Positions 1 to 10,674 of a stretch of DNA of 44,657 nucleotides are shown here, piece after piece (position 1 is the stretch's first letter; the number at the start of each line of letters is the position of its first letter). This stretch comes from Candidatus Peribacteria bacterium (lineage in GTDB: Bacteria; Patescibacteria; JAEDAM01; Absconditabacterales; Absconditicoccaceae). The translations under genes were made by a program, and so were the position numbers. The DNA lies in contig JAITQZ010000056.1 of the NCBI GenBank assembly GCA_031288635.1, positions 1 to 44,657 on the forward strand, given 5' to 3'. Under the pieces are notes generated by a model, which searched no databases, was not told where the DNA came from, and saw only the letters and a list, made by a program, of their open reading frames with translations.

Positions 1-3000
1 TGCATATACTTCTGTCTCCTGTTCGTCTACCAGAATAATTTTATACGTATACTCTCCGGTTTCTTTGAATGTTACCTCTAACGTTGCTGGTTGGCTTTCT
101 CCATTTATTGGGAAAATACCAAATGTTCCTGTCATTCCTCCATTAAAGTCAATGTTTGGATCTGTTGTAAGTTTTGTGGTATCTCCAGATGTTACTACAA
201 CCAATGCTTTCACCATCTTTCCTGATAACGTCTCATTTCCTACGAGGGACGCATTTATCGTTATTTCTTCTCATACTATTCCTGTTCCACTTGGTACGGT
301 TATAGTTGCTGTTGGATATGTTATCGTAAAGTCGATAGTTGATTCTCGTCCAGCTTTATCTTTCACGACTATGGTATGACTTCCTGCTCCGGTAATTGTA
401 TATATAGTGTCATCCGCAATATCCTTAGATACTCCGTCTACTTCCACAGAAGCAAGATTTTTCTCTACAATCGTAAAGTCAGTTCCTGCATATGCTCCAT
501 CTTTAGTAAGTCCATAAGTAACATCTGCAGAAAGAACATCTCCACTAGCGATATTCAGAAATGTTGGTGCAGTATTGTCAATTGTAAACTTATATTCTGT
601 AGAATTTCCTGCTTTATCATAAATAGCAATAGTATTTTCTCCTTCAATTAAATGATTCTGGATGATATTTTCTCGATTGAGGTCATTCCGTGTTCAACCT
701 CTAGCATAGACATTTCAGTTTAGAATCACTCCAGATAAAGCAAGATTATCATATAATTTGAAACTTATTTGACTAAAAATTTTGCCTGTCATGTCTCATT
801 TATAAGCTTTAGTTTGTTCTATGATATCTCGTCTGATTTGTGGTGCAGTATTATCTACTGTAAATGGAATATTTTGCTGTACGCGATTCGAAGAAGCATC
901 TACTAAAGCAATACTTATAGTATACTTACCGTCAGGAACATCCAACTTTGTATAATTATATTCTAATACTACAGAAGTTCCTGATATTACTTTTTGATAA
1001 TTTCCTCCCAGAGCTACCTTTCCACTACCATTTTTAATATTTGCAACAAATCAACTCAGAGCGATATTATCTGTCCCCGTTATAGAAACTTTAACATCTT
1101 TTGTCTGCAAATATGCTCCAGAAAGAGGAGCAAAAACGGTCATTTCTGGATGCTCTGTATCTACCGTTACTGTCCACTGTGCATAGTCAGAATAGATTGG
1201 CTCACAATCATCTTTTGCAATTGTGTATACTCTATAGGCTCCTGTTGTTGTAGCAGAGAGAGAAGAAACGGTAATGGTATCTCCGTTCACATTAGCACCT
1301 GTATAGAAGTATCCTGTTGGCAAGCTAGCAAGTGTAAAGGTATAGCTACTGCCTTTTATTACTCCTGTTGCTGTTAGCGTTGTTGGCGTTATAGGTTGTG
1401 CTACTTTCACTACGGTATAAGATGTTGCTGGATTTACTACCGCTTGAGCAAGTTCGTGATTTGAAGTAAGGAAAGCAAGGATTGCGGTTGCTACTTTTTC
1501 GTTAGTTCCTGCGAGACGTTGCCAGTTTCCGATTGTTCCGTTTGCTTTTTCGATTTCTTGTTGAAGGTCTGCAATCAGCTTTGTTAATGCTTCTAGTCCG
1601 TCTTTCACGGTTTGTTGTCCTTGAGGAACTACGATACCAAATTGAGATTGAAGTGTCTCGATGAGTGTTTTTACGTGCGTTTCAATTCGTGTTCTTTGCT
1701 CTGCAGTTAGATGTTGGTATCGAGCGTTATTTGCTGCGGTTTCCAAGAAGGCAAGAACAGGAGCAAATTTAGCAAATTTAGCTGCTATTTCAGGACTATA
1801 TAAAGATTCAGCTTGTTCGAGAGCTTTTTTAGCATCACTAATTCCGTTTTTAATAGCGTCTTGCAATGTCGTCCAATCACTATTTAAGTCCAATCCTGCA
1901 AGGAAATCATACACAGGGGTAGTATGTAAGAGACTATCAATTCCAATTGCTCTTATTTCTAACGTATATCCTGTTGCATCGGTTGTAGTTGCTGGGAAGT
2001 TAACTAAATTAGTTCAAGGAAGCAAATACAGCTCTTGTTCTCCCTTTGCGTTTGTCCACGTTGCAAGGTATCCTCGTGCTTCGTTTGCTTGGTTATATGT
2101 TTGTGCGTTAAAGGCGAAGATATCACCTGTAGTGATGAAGAGATTGGTATCTGTACAAGTGACACAACTTGTTCCTACGAATGCAGGAGCAGGAAGTTTA
2201 TTCTCGTTCAAGTACGTAAGAAGTTCTTCATAAGCCTTAGCAAGCTGCTTCTCGGCAAAGTCAATTCCTGCTGCAATCGCTTTTTCAGCTTTTTCTTTGA
2301 TTTCCTCTAAGTAAGGAACTATATTTGCTTTCACATAGCTTTCTGCTAGGGATTTTGCTTGTTCTACCGCTTTTTCTAGTTCAGCAGTAAGCAAAGAAAG
2401 CCGTCAGCTTACTTCAGCTTTTATAACTTCTGGGAGATTCTCAACAAATGCTTTAACCTTTTCTTGTACGGTGTCGCTAAGATTTTCAAGAGTATTTACA
2501 ATGTCTGTAATGGTATCAGGGATACTTTCTACAATATCAATTACTTCTTCCACAATTGCTATCACACTTTCAATCCGTGATTGCACATCTGAACAGGTAG
2601 CAGTTGAAGGGAGCTTATCAATGAGTGTTTGCACTTGATACAATTTGTCCAAGATTTCAGCAACAGCTACTTTTGCATTTGGTACACTCGCCAATTGTGT
2701 TGCGTGAATAGTTTGCAAACTTCCACTGATGATTTCGTATTGGTCAATCAACCCTTGCACGTAATCATTGAGTGCGGTTTTATTAGTATCACACGCTCCA
2801 GCAGTGAAAGAAAGTTGAGGGAGATTCTGAATTTCTGTCGTCAAATCCGTTAACGCTTGATAGATGGTTTTTGCCTCTGGAACGATAACGTTTACATCAG
2901 CTACTACTTGATTTACCGTTTTCACGACTGCTTCACATTTTGCTACTGCATCTTTGGTGGCAGTATCTACTTGTCCTACGAGAGCTTTTACTTCATTTTC

Positions 3001-6000
3001 TACTGCGGTAATAGCTTGCGTAATTGCTTGTAAATCAATACCTACAAGTTCATCACTAATAGTAGTCAGACTTGTTTTTATCTCATTTATTTTTCCTTGT
3101 AAAGTCGCTAATTTCTGAGCTAATAGTGCTTTAGCATCATCAATCACCTGACAACTGTCTACGCTAAGCGATACGTTTTCCAGATTTTTAATACCTGTTT
3201 TTATCTCTTCTAACGTGGTATAGATGTCTCTGGCATTCCTGTATAGAACATCTACATAGTGTTTTACTCCTGCATAGAGGGCATCTAATTGGGTGTCGGT
3301 ATTGGCTACTTTTTCAATAGCATCCAGAAGTACAACAAATTGGTCATCAATTGCTTCTAATGCACTAGGATTATTCACATCAAGCTTGGAAAGCTGGTCA
3401 ACTAATTTCTCAGCCGCTTGGAGCATTGGTACTACGTGAGATGTCATCCCAGAAACAAATCGATTGAGACTGGTAAGCACTTGATTAAAGATTTCATTGG
3501 TTGCAAAGAAACTGGTTGCTTGACTCAAAGGAGCTATCATATCAGACGAAACAAAGGACGATAACAGAGGATTCTTCAGAATTTTTTCTAATCCTATGAC
3601 CGCTTTTTGCGTCGTATTGATAAGGTTCAAAAGGCTGTCTCCTAGCTGTGCAATAAGAGTTGCATATTCAGAAGGCATTTTATTGGCAGTTGCCAGACTT
3701 TGTGCGATAGTTATCACATTTCCCAATAGGTTAGAAGTAGCTTGTACTGCTTGTTTCGTCTCAGTAGTTCCTTCAATACCCAGACAATCAATCGCATCTA
3801 AAAGGCTGACTACTTTTTGCAAGTCGCTTTGCACTGCTGCGATATCCATATCTGCTAGGATAGTTCCCAGTGCTTCACCCAGAGAAGAAAGCTGACTGAT
3901 GAGTGCTTGAGGATTTTCAGTATCTATGGTAGGGATAGTATCGATAAGGGTTTGTCCAAGGTCAACGATGTCTTGGAAACTACCTTGATAAGAAGAAATC
4001 GTCTCTAAGTTGGCAAAAGAAGCTAATGCTGAAGTAATATTTCAAATATCAGTCAGAGAACAGCTGCCTGCTGGTGGGGTGGGTTGTTGTCCTACTCCTT
4101 GATTGATAGTACAACTTAAAAGCAATTCTTCCCCTACAATTTCATCCAAGATTTGTTGTTCTACTTCCGCTACAATATTTACGATAATATCTTTAACAGC
4201 TTGTAAAGCAGATGGAAAGGTTGCATTTTGTACTTGTTTAGAAAGTACCGTCAGTTCTGTTTTTCCATTAGCATTTAAGGGAGTAGAAATATCAGTTGCT
4301 TCGATTTTTAAGAGGTCATCAAGTTGTTGTTGAGTTATTGCTCCGAACGTAATGGCAAGTGAAATAACATTTTTAATAACAGTATTTTCCTTAATCTGCT
4401 TGTCAATCTCGCTATTTATTTTAGTAGCAAAAGTGGTAGCATCTCCTTCGTAAACGTATAATTGATATTCTATACTGGTATCAATGTTATCTAAGGTTTC
4501 ACCACTTTTTACAAAATAAGTTTGTGCAGGAGTAACGCCATATTTTACAATATAGGTGTTTGATAAATCTCCATTAGTGGTAATACCGCTATCTTTAATT
4601 TCACAAGCATATCAACCTTTTTTTTCTCCTCATTCATCCCAAGTATACACGTGGTTAGTGCTATCAAATGTATAAGTAGTATTATTGAAATCAAACTTCA
4701 CTTCAATTTCATTGGTACCTGTATTGGCATAAATGAAAGTTTTTGGTTCATCTGCATAGGCTACTCCACCACCGAAGAAAGCAGCTACAACATTTGTGAA
4801 TGAAAAGGCATCGTAGATAGCGATTTCTTGTTCAGCTATTATCTTTGTCCATCCAGTTTCGAGTGTAAGCGGTTGATTAGAAATGAGTGTATATTCATAT
4901 ATATATCCTGTTCCTTGTTTTTTCGTTTCAACCGTCAATGAAACTTGCAATCCGTTAGTATTCAAGGTATATGTTGCTGTTGTTGGCTCTTCTGGAATTG
5001 TTGGTTCGGTTGGAGTTTCTGGTTCGGTTGGGGTTTCAACGGTACATTGTGCGATGATGTCTTGTACATATGAGGCACTAAGTCCACTAACTTTTTCTAA
5101 ATCATTGAAAGAGTTTAAAGGTCTTATTCATATAATCTTATCTGCTACTGAAGGTCCAACGTGTGGCAACAGGTCTAACTGTTCCACAGAAGCTTTATTA
5201 AGGTCAAATCCTAATTCTTCACACATTAGAACAGGATATTCTGGTTCTTCTGGAGTTGTTGGTTCTTCTGGCTTCTGATTAAGTTCTGCTTCAATTTCAG
5301 CTACTTTTTTCTTAGCATCTTCAAGAACTTTTTCTGCATCATCAACTGCTTTTTGTTTTGTTGCTACATCTGCTTGTCAAGCTTCTACTTCTTGAGTAAG
5401 TGTTGCAACGCTTTGAATAGCAGATTTTTCATCACTATTGAGCTTGTCAAGTTGTGTCTGCAGTCCAGAAACAAACGCATCAGAACAAACAGCATTTGAT
5501 ACTGTATCACTAACTTGTGCTACTTGTGCCTCTCTAAGAGCTACGCACTCTTGACTACTATAATCATCATTACTTACTTCATTTTCCTGTGTACTATCTG
5601 CTGTTCCTTTTTTCAAGGTACATTGTCCCCCTATGGTAGAATTTTCCATACAAGTATCAATTCCAAGCCACTTTACATAGGTCCCCTCAATAGCAGCTTT
5701 AGCTGGAATATTACATTTATTATCAGTCCAATTTCCACCCATAGAACTTGTACAAGCTGTTGATAAAACATCTGGAACATATTTTATTATATCCCCTATG
5801 TACTTCTTACAGTCTGAACTATTCTTGATAGTAATAGTAATTCATATTTTAAGTGGAAAAGGATAACTTATCTCATCACACATATTCTCTGCAGAAAAAC
5901 TCTGTGCTGCTGTTGCAGGGCTTACTTCACAAGAAGTCCCCATATCAGCACCAGGAATACATATACCATTTACTGTAGTTCCATATTCTGGTAAAAGTCC

Positions 6001-6417
6001 TTTAATCACTTCTTCAATCACTTTTGTTGCATTCCAACAGTCTTTGCCTTCGGCATTTGTTTGTGCTGTAGCAAGTGCTTGTGCAATCCTTTCGGACTCT
6101 TGCTTGTAGGCTTCTTTATTAGCTGTACAAGCGTCGAGTTGATTTTCTACCTTAGTAATTTCTTCAGTCAATGCTGCTCCACCTTGTGCAATAGCGAGTT
6201 CTCCTTGTTTTTCAAGAAGAGCTGTGTTTGCCTCATCAAATGCAGTTTTAGCTTTGTCTAAAGCATCTTGTGCGGCTTTTTGTTCCGCTTGTGCTGCTAC
6301 AAGCTGAGCGTTCAAGTCTCCACTTGATGGCTCCGTAGCCTGTGCATACAGGAAATTTGGCAAAACAGCTTGTACGAGTAGTACAAAGGTTGCCAAAAAG
6401 GTTGAGAATTTTTTCAT
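1..6417 (-). CDS. Giant secreted multidomain surface protein (N-terminal 2,139 codons, C-terminus outside window)
   Basis: The frame is open from an ATG at 6417 to base 1 if UGA is read as Gly; about 13 in-frame UGAs occur, for example at 5842, 5377, 4630, 2404, 2014 and 1051. The protein starts with a signal peptide (MKKFSTFLATFVLLVQ, cleavage near YAQA). Residues ~30-120 are an Ala/Gln/Lys-rich coiled coil. Residues ~395-455 are a helix-hairpin-helix module of ComEA type (DLNKASVEQL, LLPHVGPSVADKII), flanked by Pro/Glu/Thr linkers (PEEPTTPEEPE). A beta-rich part follows, then a long helical region (~850-1500) rich in Asp/Leu/Val heptads. From ~1560 to the edge there are Ig-like beta repeats with 'TVDNTAP' and 'DKAGNSTEY' signatures of bacterial cell-surface proteins. 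It is probably exported and used for adhesion or for contact with a host cell; that role is inferred. The family is not recognised and the end lies beyond the window. Confidence 0.85.
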
Positions 6418-6443
6418 ACCTAGTTGTAGTAAGAAAATAAAAA

Positions 6444-6474
6444 AGTATGATATATGTGTATCCCCCTTGTCAAT
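6444..6474 (-). promoter_or_regulatory. Probable sigma-70-type promoter of the giant surface protein
   Basis: On the minus strand a TTGACA box (6474-6469) is followed 19 bp later by CATACT (6449-6444), 27 bp before the ATG at 6417. The -35 box is perfect, but the spacing is longer than at other promoters in this window. A TATCAT 3 bp further upstream could be the real -10. Confidence 0.5.
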
Positions 6475-6555
6475 ATCCTTCAGCCTTTTTTAAAATTTTT
6501 AGCTGGTAGGTGGTTGACAATTTTTTAGGACTACATCCTATATATATATCAGGAG

Positions 6556-6604
6556 TTGAAAATCAAGAGGAAATTAAGAAAAATGTATCAATCTTTTCAG
6601 GTGT
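6556..6604 (+). repeat. Dispersed intergenic motif, copy 1
   Basis: The core is AATCAAGAGGAAATTAAGAA, followed about 10 bases later by TTTTCAGGTG. It is shared with 7467-7510 and, in weaker form, with the ends of the two long direct repeats near 31.3 and 32.2 kb. Fragments (AAAATCAAGAGA) occur near 38460 (-), and TCAAGAGGAAATAC near 13496. Its function is unknown. Confidence 0.5.
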
Positions 6605-6608
6605 TGGG

Positions 6609-6632
6609 TTTCCCGCGGTAGGAAGCGGGAAA
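6609..6632. repeat. 8-bp perfect hairpin in the 6.4-6.85 kb intergenic region
   Basis: TTTCCCGC and GCGGGAAA are separated by 8 bases. It lies between the giant protein promoter and the small RNA candidate. It has no adjoining T-run, so it is not a typical terminator; its function is unknown. Confidence 0.4.
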
Positions 6633-6701
6633 ATTGTTTAAGTATACTAGAAGATTAGGGAAACTTTTTTTTCATATAAAAAATTTTTAGAGGCAATTCT
6701 C

Positions 6702-6729
6702 TTGCATTTTGAAATTTTTTAAGTATACT
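6702..6729 (+). promoter_or_regulatory. Promoter of the small RNA candidate
   Basis: TTGCAT (6702-6707), a 16-bp spacer and TATACT (6724-6729). The same TTGCAT-16-TATACT combination precedes the VirB2-like gene at 39734-39761, which supports a real promoter. The predicted start of transcription is near 6736. Confidence 0.6.
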
Positions 6730-6735
6730 TGGTTT

Positions 6736-6850
6736 TGAGGAAAGCCTTGGAGAAAGAGCGAACCGAACCTCATCGTGTTCGTATGGCACTCAGAGGGAAT
6801 TCTACAATCATTGTAGAAAGACAACTCACCGCCTGCCAAGGCTTTTTTTT
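6736..6850 (+). ncRNA. Candidate structured small RNA with closing stem and U-tract terminator
   Basis: A promoter-like site lies just upstream. The transcript would be ~110 nt with paired ends: GCCTTGG (6744-6750) pairs with CCAAGGC (6836-6842), and a run of eight T follows. Inside are two hairpins, CGAAC/GTTCG (6764-6768/6777-6781) and TTCTACAAT/ATTGTAGAA (6800-6808/6810-6818), giving a three-way junction. No start codon or useful open frame is present. The size and end pairing recall small SRP (4.5S) or 6S RNAs, but I cannot find the SRP domain IV GGAA motif, and it lacks tRNA D- and T-arms. The identity is open. Confidence 0.5.
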
Positions 6851-6851
6851 A

Positions 6852-7412
6852 TTATTTTAATTTTATTAATTCCCCTTTTGCCAGTACTTTTTCTAAAACA
6901 TTTTTCTCTGCTACTTCCAAGTGAGTGAGAATAAAAAATCCATTTTGTCTCTCTGCTCCGATAATCCATACTTTATCCGCATTTGGTACTTGTTTCACTA
7001 GATTGATTTTGTCAGGATAAACGATTCCATCAATAGTTATATTTTTAATAAAGTAATCAGGAGCATTTGCAGTCTCCAAAAGATTATCAGGCATAAAATC
7101 ACCGTGTCTCTTAAAAATATGTTCAAAGATTTCTCTATCTAAAATAAGGGGTCTCTCTTGTCCATCATTAGCAAATTTTCAAGAGAGCTTTGCAATGGTT
7201 TCTTTGAGACTCTGCTCAAAAATAATGTTATCTAAAGCTTTTTTGTATTGTTCACTCGTTTTACTTAATGGAAGTTGAATTTCATTGGTAAATTGTTCTT
7301 TGAATTCTTTTCTATTTTTCATTCTATGAGATATTTTCGTTCCATCTTTTTTCTCGATATATTGTATTCCGTTTTCATCAATTTTTGCAAATCAGATTAG
7401 TTTTGAATTCAT
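6852..7412 (-). CDS. Hypothetical protein, possibly with a nuclease-like C-terminal domain
   Basis: A 186-aa protein starting at the ATG at 7412 and ending with TAA at 6852. Two in-frame UGAs are read as Gly, one near residue 7 and one near 78. The N-terminal part begins MNSKLIGFAKIDENG and is rich in Lys/Glu. The C-terminal ~75 residues contain EHIFKRHGD, VYPDKI, KVWIIGAERQNG and ILTHLEV. A conserved-looking His, Lys and Thr-His in a compact alpha/beta segment vaguely recall the BECR-fold RNase domains found at the ends of phage and polymorphic toxin proteins, but I have no alignment to support this. There is no signal peptide or membrane segment. It stands alone and converges on the small RNA. 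Confidence 0.6.
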
Positions 7413-7877
7413 TTTTTTCAATATTGTATGTAAATCTAGCACCTAATTTATTTTTTTTGACATAGTTTTCAAGAGAAAATTAAGAAATATATTAAAATAT
7501 TTTCAGGTGTGGTTTTGTATTATCATAATGGTATGTAAGAAATCCTTACCTACCACTTTTCCTCTAACTCTCCCTCCTTAAAGATATTTCTAAAAGGCTC
7601 TTTTTTATTATTTTATCGTTTGCTGTCCGGGCGGTTTACTGAACCGTCCCTACGGGTAGATGTCTGTGCTCATTCCCCCAAAGGGGACGTCGTTTATCTT
7701 AGGATAAAAATGGTAATCTTTTTTGATTGCATTAGCTATGTGAGGCTATCTCTTTTTAAAGTCAAAGAATTTTGTGGATTTTTCTGGTGAATTCCATTGT
7801 TTCACAATTCTTTTACTTGAAATTCTCTGCCAAATAACTCTAATGATATCCGCCTTTTATTTTTTACTCTTTTATCA
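7413..7877. other. Intergenic region without a recognisable gene
   Basis: AT-rich leader sequence containing one copy of a dispersed motif (7467-7510, see 6556) and a palindromic element with AACCGTCCCTAC at 7629-7651. A short CCCC-aaa-GGGG inverted repeat lies near 7676. I see no open frame with a ribosome binding site and no RNA gene. Confidence 0.5.
7467..7510 (+). repeat. Dispersed intergenic motif, copy 2
   Basis: TTTTCAAGAGAAAATTAAG (7467-7485) followed by TTTTCAGGTG matches 6556-6604, where a similar block also ends TTTTCAGGTG. Related, more diverged copies lie on the minus strand within the direct repeats at 31285-31318 and 32214-32247. All copies are outside genes. Confidence 0.5.
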
Positions 7878-8678
7878 ATGAAACAGCTTATCACTGCAGC
7901 ACAAAATCGACTCGACGGTACGAGACTCAAAACCATCGGGCTTATCCTTATGGTCTGAGACCACATTCATCAAATGTTTGTAGGAGCTTCTCCAGATTTT
8001 ATTCGACTGAATATGCTTGGGAGACTTGTTGCTCCAATATTCCTCTTTATGGTCGCAGAAGGAATGCACTTTACTCGCAACAGGAAATCCTATCTCTTAT
8101 TGTTGTTGGCGGGGTCTATCGTAATGACGCTAGGAGACTATTTTCTGCAGGTACGGTTTCCTGTAGAAGACGTTATGCTGATGAATAACATCTTTGCAAC
8201 CTTTCTCGTAACAGGGCTCTACATTGTCTTTTACGACCTTCTCGTAGAAGGAATCAAAGTAAAATCAGCAACAAAAATTCTGGCTGCCATTGGACGAATG
8301 CTTTTGCCAATCGCTATCAGTTTTCTCACCCTCCAAATGATACCGTTCCCTTATCCAGCATTATACTTAATATCTATGGTCTTACCAAATCTGATTTTTA
8401 TTGAGTGAGGATTTACGCTTGTCATATTGGGAGTACTCTTTTATGCGTTGAGACAATGGAGATGGGCTCAAGTAGGAGCATTAGCAGCATTCAGCCTTAT
8501 AAACTTCCTTATGCAAAGTCCAGAAAGCTGACCAAGTATCCAACGAATGATGGTGTTTGCAGCTCTCCCTATTTTATTGTATAATGGGAAAAAGGGGAAA
8601 GGTCGAAAATGGCTGTTTTATATCTTTTATCCTGCACATATCTTCTTACTCTATTTACTAGCGTATTTTTTGAGGTAA
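7878..8678 (+). CDS. TraX-family integral membrane protein
   Basis: A 266-aa protein, ATG 7878 to TAA 8676, with three UGA codons read as Gly (7956, 8406, 8529). The N-terminus has the TraX pattern: RLKTIGLILMV, then DHIHQMF, LNMLGRLVAPIFLFMVAEG and HFTRNRKSYL. About seven to eight hydrophobic segments follow, and the C-terminus ends FYIFYPAHIFLLYLLAYFLR, like the FYPLHL ending of the family. TraX acetylates pilin in the F plasmid; chromosomal members are membrane proteins of mostly unknown substrate. Pilus-related acylation here is only a guess. It converges on gpmI. Confidence 0.8.
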
Positions 8679-8751
8679 GGGGGCTTCAAGCTTCAAGGCT
8701 TTTTAGGTTCAACCACTATCAACATTATAGGAGCTGCATTATGCCAAGCTC

Positions 8752-10296
8752 CTATTTTTCTTCAATAATCAAACTCTCCCCTGTCATTTCAACAGGCTTT
8801 TCGATTCCAAAGAGTGCCAACACAGTAGGAGCGAAATCATACAAGGCTCCTGTGGGTTTGATAGTGCTTTGTACTTCTCCTTTTTTCACGTATCGGAATG
8901 GAACGGGATTGGTCGTATGAGAGGTTTTTGGAGCGGCAGGAGTCCCCATTTCTTCACAGTTTCCGTGGTCAGCCGTGATGAGCAAGTCTACATCGTAGTC
9001 CGTACTCAGCTTTAGAAGCTGTTGGACAATATCATCAAGCTTTACAATCATTTTCAAACACGCATCCATTTTTCCCGTATGTCCTACCATATCACCATTG
9101 GCGAAATTGATAATAAAGAAATCAAAATACTGCACCTCTCTGACGAACGCATCCATAATTTCTTGGGCGGACATTTCTGGGTCTAAATCGAACGTTGCTA
9201 CCTTGTGAGAAGGAATAAGCAGATTTTTCTGTCCATCATAGACAATCTCTTTTTCTGCATTAAAGAATTTGGTTACGTGAGCAAATTTTTCTGTCTCTGC
9301 GAGATGGAACTGTCTCAAATCGTGATTGGCTAAAAGTTCAGAAAGGGTATGTGTCACGTTCCTCTCGGTCAAAAAGTAGGCTCCATCGTATTGGGTATAA
9401 TATTTGGTCATTGTAGCCAAAAAGAGATTTTCAAGCGGTTTGGTGATAATCCCTTTTCCCCGATGTTCAATCAGCTTTGCTCTTTCTGGGGATTGAGACA
9501 CGACAAGTGCTTGCGTAAACTGTCTACCTCTATCGGTTCTATAATTAAAATAGAAAACGCTGTCTCCGCTTTCAAGAGGTGCTCCGTCAACGAAGCTCAC
9601 GGGAGGAAGGAATTCGTCGGTGATTCCCGCTTCATATTGTTTTGCGAGGTATGTACTAGGAGTGTCGCTAGTTTGAGACTGTTGAAAGACGATTTCATCG
9701 TAGGCTTTCTGTATTCTTTCTCGGTTGTTGTCTCTGTCCATTCAAAAATATCTTCCGCCCAGAGAAGCGATTTTTATGTGCGGGAAGGTTTGAAGAAATT
9801 GTTCAAAGTGCTGCATTAATCCCAAAGCTGACTGAGGCGGTAAATCCCTTCCGTCCGTAAACAGTTGAAGAAAGGTTGGAATGTCATCGGGGATGATTTT
9901 TATCAATTCTTCTAAGTGGTGTAAGGTAGAGTGAATGCCTCCGGGACCAAAGAGCCCTATCAGATGGAGATGAGAATGGTGGTCTCTCACGTGCTGGATT
10001 CCTTGCTGAAATGCAGCAAGTTCTGAAAATTTTCCTTCTGCGAAGAGGTCATCAATCGCCACGAGCGGCTGCTTTAAGATTCTTCCTGTTCCGAGGGTCA
10101 TATGTCCAACTTCACTATTTCCCATTTGTCCTGCAGGTAAACCAACTGACCTGCCTGAAGCTTGGATTTGAGCGTATGGCTGAGCAAAGAGAGCATCTAA
10201 TGTAGGTGTCGGGCTGGCAAGAGTAATGGCATTTTCAGCAGGAGTTTTTTCATTAAGTCCAAATCCATCGAGCACAATCAAAGCAACTTTTTTCAT
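8752..10296 (-). CDS. gpmI: 2,3-bisphosphoglycerate-independent phosphoglycerate mutase
   Basis: Interconverts 3- and 2-phosphoglycerate in glycolysis, in the cytoplasm, using two Mn2+ ions. The 514-aa length equals that of the E. coli enzyme. The N-terminus has the metal site VLDGFG, and GQMGNSEVGHMTLG carries the catalytic Ser. The central part has FTDGRDLPP and GGRYFGMDRD. The C-terminal part has NFANGDMVGHTG, TADHGNCE and KTSHTTNPVPF. The single in-frame UGA (9742-9744) is the Gly of GRYFGMDRD, which is conserved in this enzyme, so it directly supports the recoding. A promoter-like site lies upstream at 10329-10356. It is transcribed alone. Confidence 0.95.
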
Positions 10297-10328
10297 TGGG
10301 AGAGAAAGTAAGATAAAAAGATATGTTT

Positions 10329-10356
10329 AGTATACGAGAATTGAGGACATTTTCAA
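10329..10356 (-). promoter_or_regulatory. gpmI promoter
   Basis: Minus-strand TTGAAA (10356-10351), a 16-bp spacer and TATACT (10334-10329), 32 bp upstream of the gpmI ATG. It has the same architecture as four other promoters in the window. Confidence 0.6.
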
Positions 10357-10463
10357 GCGAGAAAATATTGAAAGTGATTGATTGCAAATCATACAACGGG
10401 GATTATAAATCATACAACGGGGAATTGCAAAATATACAACGATTATACAACATACAACACATT

Positions 10464-10491
10464 GTAGGGACGCCCCATTGGGCGTCCCTAC
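10464..10491. repeat. Perfect palindromic element GTAGGGACGCCC-catt-GGGCGTCCCTAC
   Basis: Two 12-base arms pair exactly around a 4-nt loop. GTAGGGACG or CGTCCCTAC recurs at 7640, 10575, 10660, 23915, 27825, 28495, 31050 and 31980, so this is the clearest intergenic member of the family. Confidence 0.85.
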
Positions 10492-10585
10492 ACCTTTACG
10501 TATGGATGATGCGTCCAAATGTATCATATAACCATTGTTGGCAACCGTTTGATGGAGCGGACGCCCTATTGGGGCGTCCCTACAG

Positions 10586-10645
10586 GTATTTGACGTTGTA
10601 TTTGGCGTTATATTTGACGTCGCATTTGACGTTATATCTGACGTT
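10586..10645. repeat. Five 12-bp tandem repeats (consensus rTATTTGACGTT)
   Basis: Successive units are GTATTTGACGTT, GTATTTGGCGTT, ATATTTGACGTC, GCATTTGACGTT and ATATCTGACGTT. They differ at one to three positions. There are no spacers, so it is not a CRISPR. Confidence 0.85.
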
Positions 10646-10674
10646 TGTGGATGGGTTACTGAACCGTCCCTACT

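Larger units (their letters stand above)
10297..10674. repeat. Repeat-filled intergenic region: palindromes and short tandem repeats
   Basis: No gene is visible. Next to the gpmI promoter is a degenerate direct repeat built on AAATCATACAACGGGG (10386-10460). Then come a perfect 12-bp inverted repeat with a 4-nt loop (10464-10475/10480-10491), a second palindrome of the same family (10559-10566/10572-10579), five 12-bp tandem units ending TGACGTT (10586-10645), and a half element, TACTGAACCGTCCCTAC, just before the stop of the next gene. Confidence 0.8.

Noticed and set aside
1..6417. Many plus-strand frames of 60-190 codons opposite the giant genes
   Set aside because: They are reverse shadows of long coding frames with low-complexity Cys/Ser/Phe-rich translations.
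6744..6842. A tRNA, because of the 7-bp closing stem and TCA triplets
   Set aside because: No T-loop, D-arm or CCA-end context; 99 nt between the arms; the inner hairpins do not fit a tRNA.
6852..7412. Firm call as a toxin nuclease
   Set aside because: Only scattered His/Lys/Thr positions match; no partner antitoxin is adjacent.
10586..10645. CRISPR-like array
   Set aside because: Units are 12 bp, degenerate and without spacers; no cas genes are nearby.
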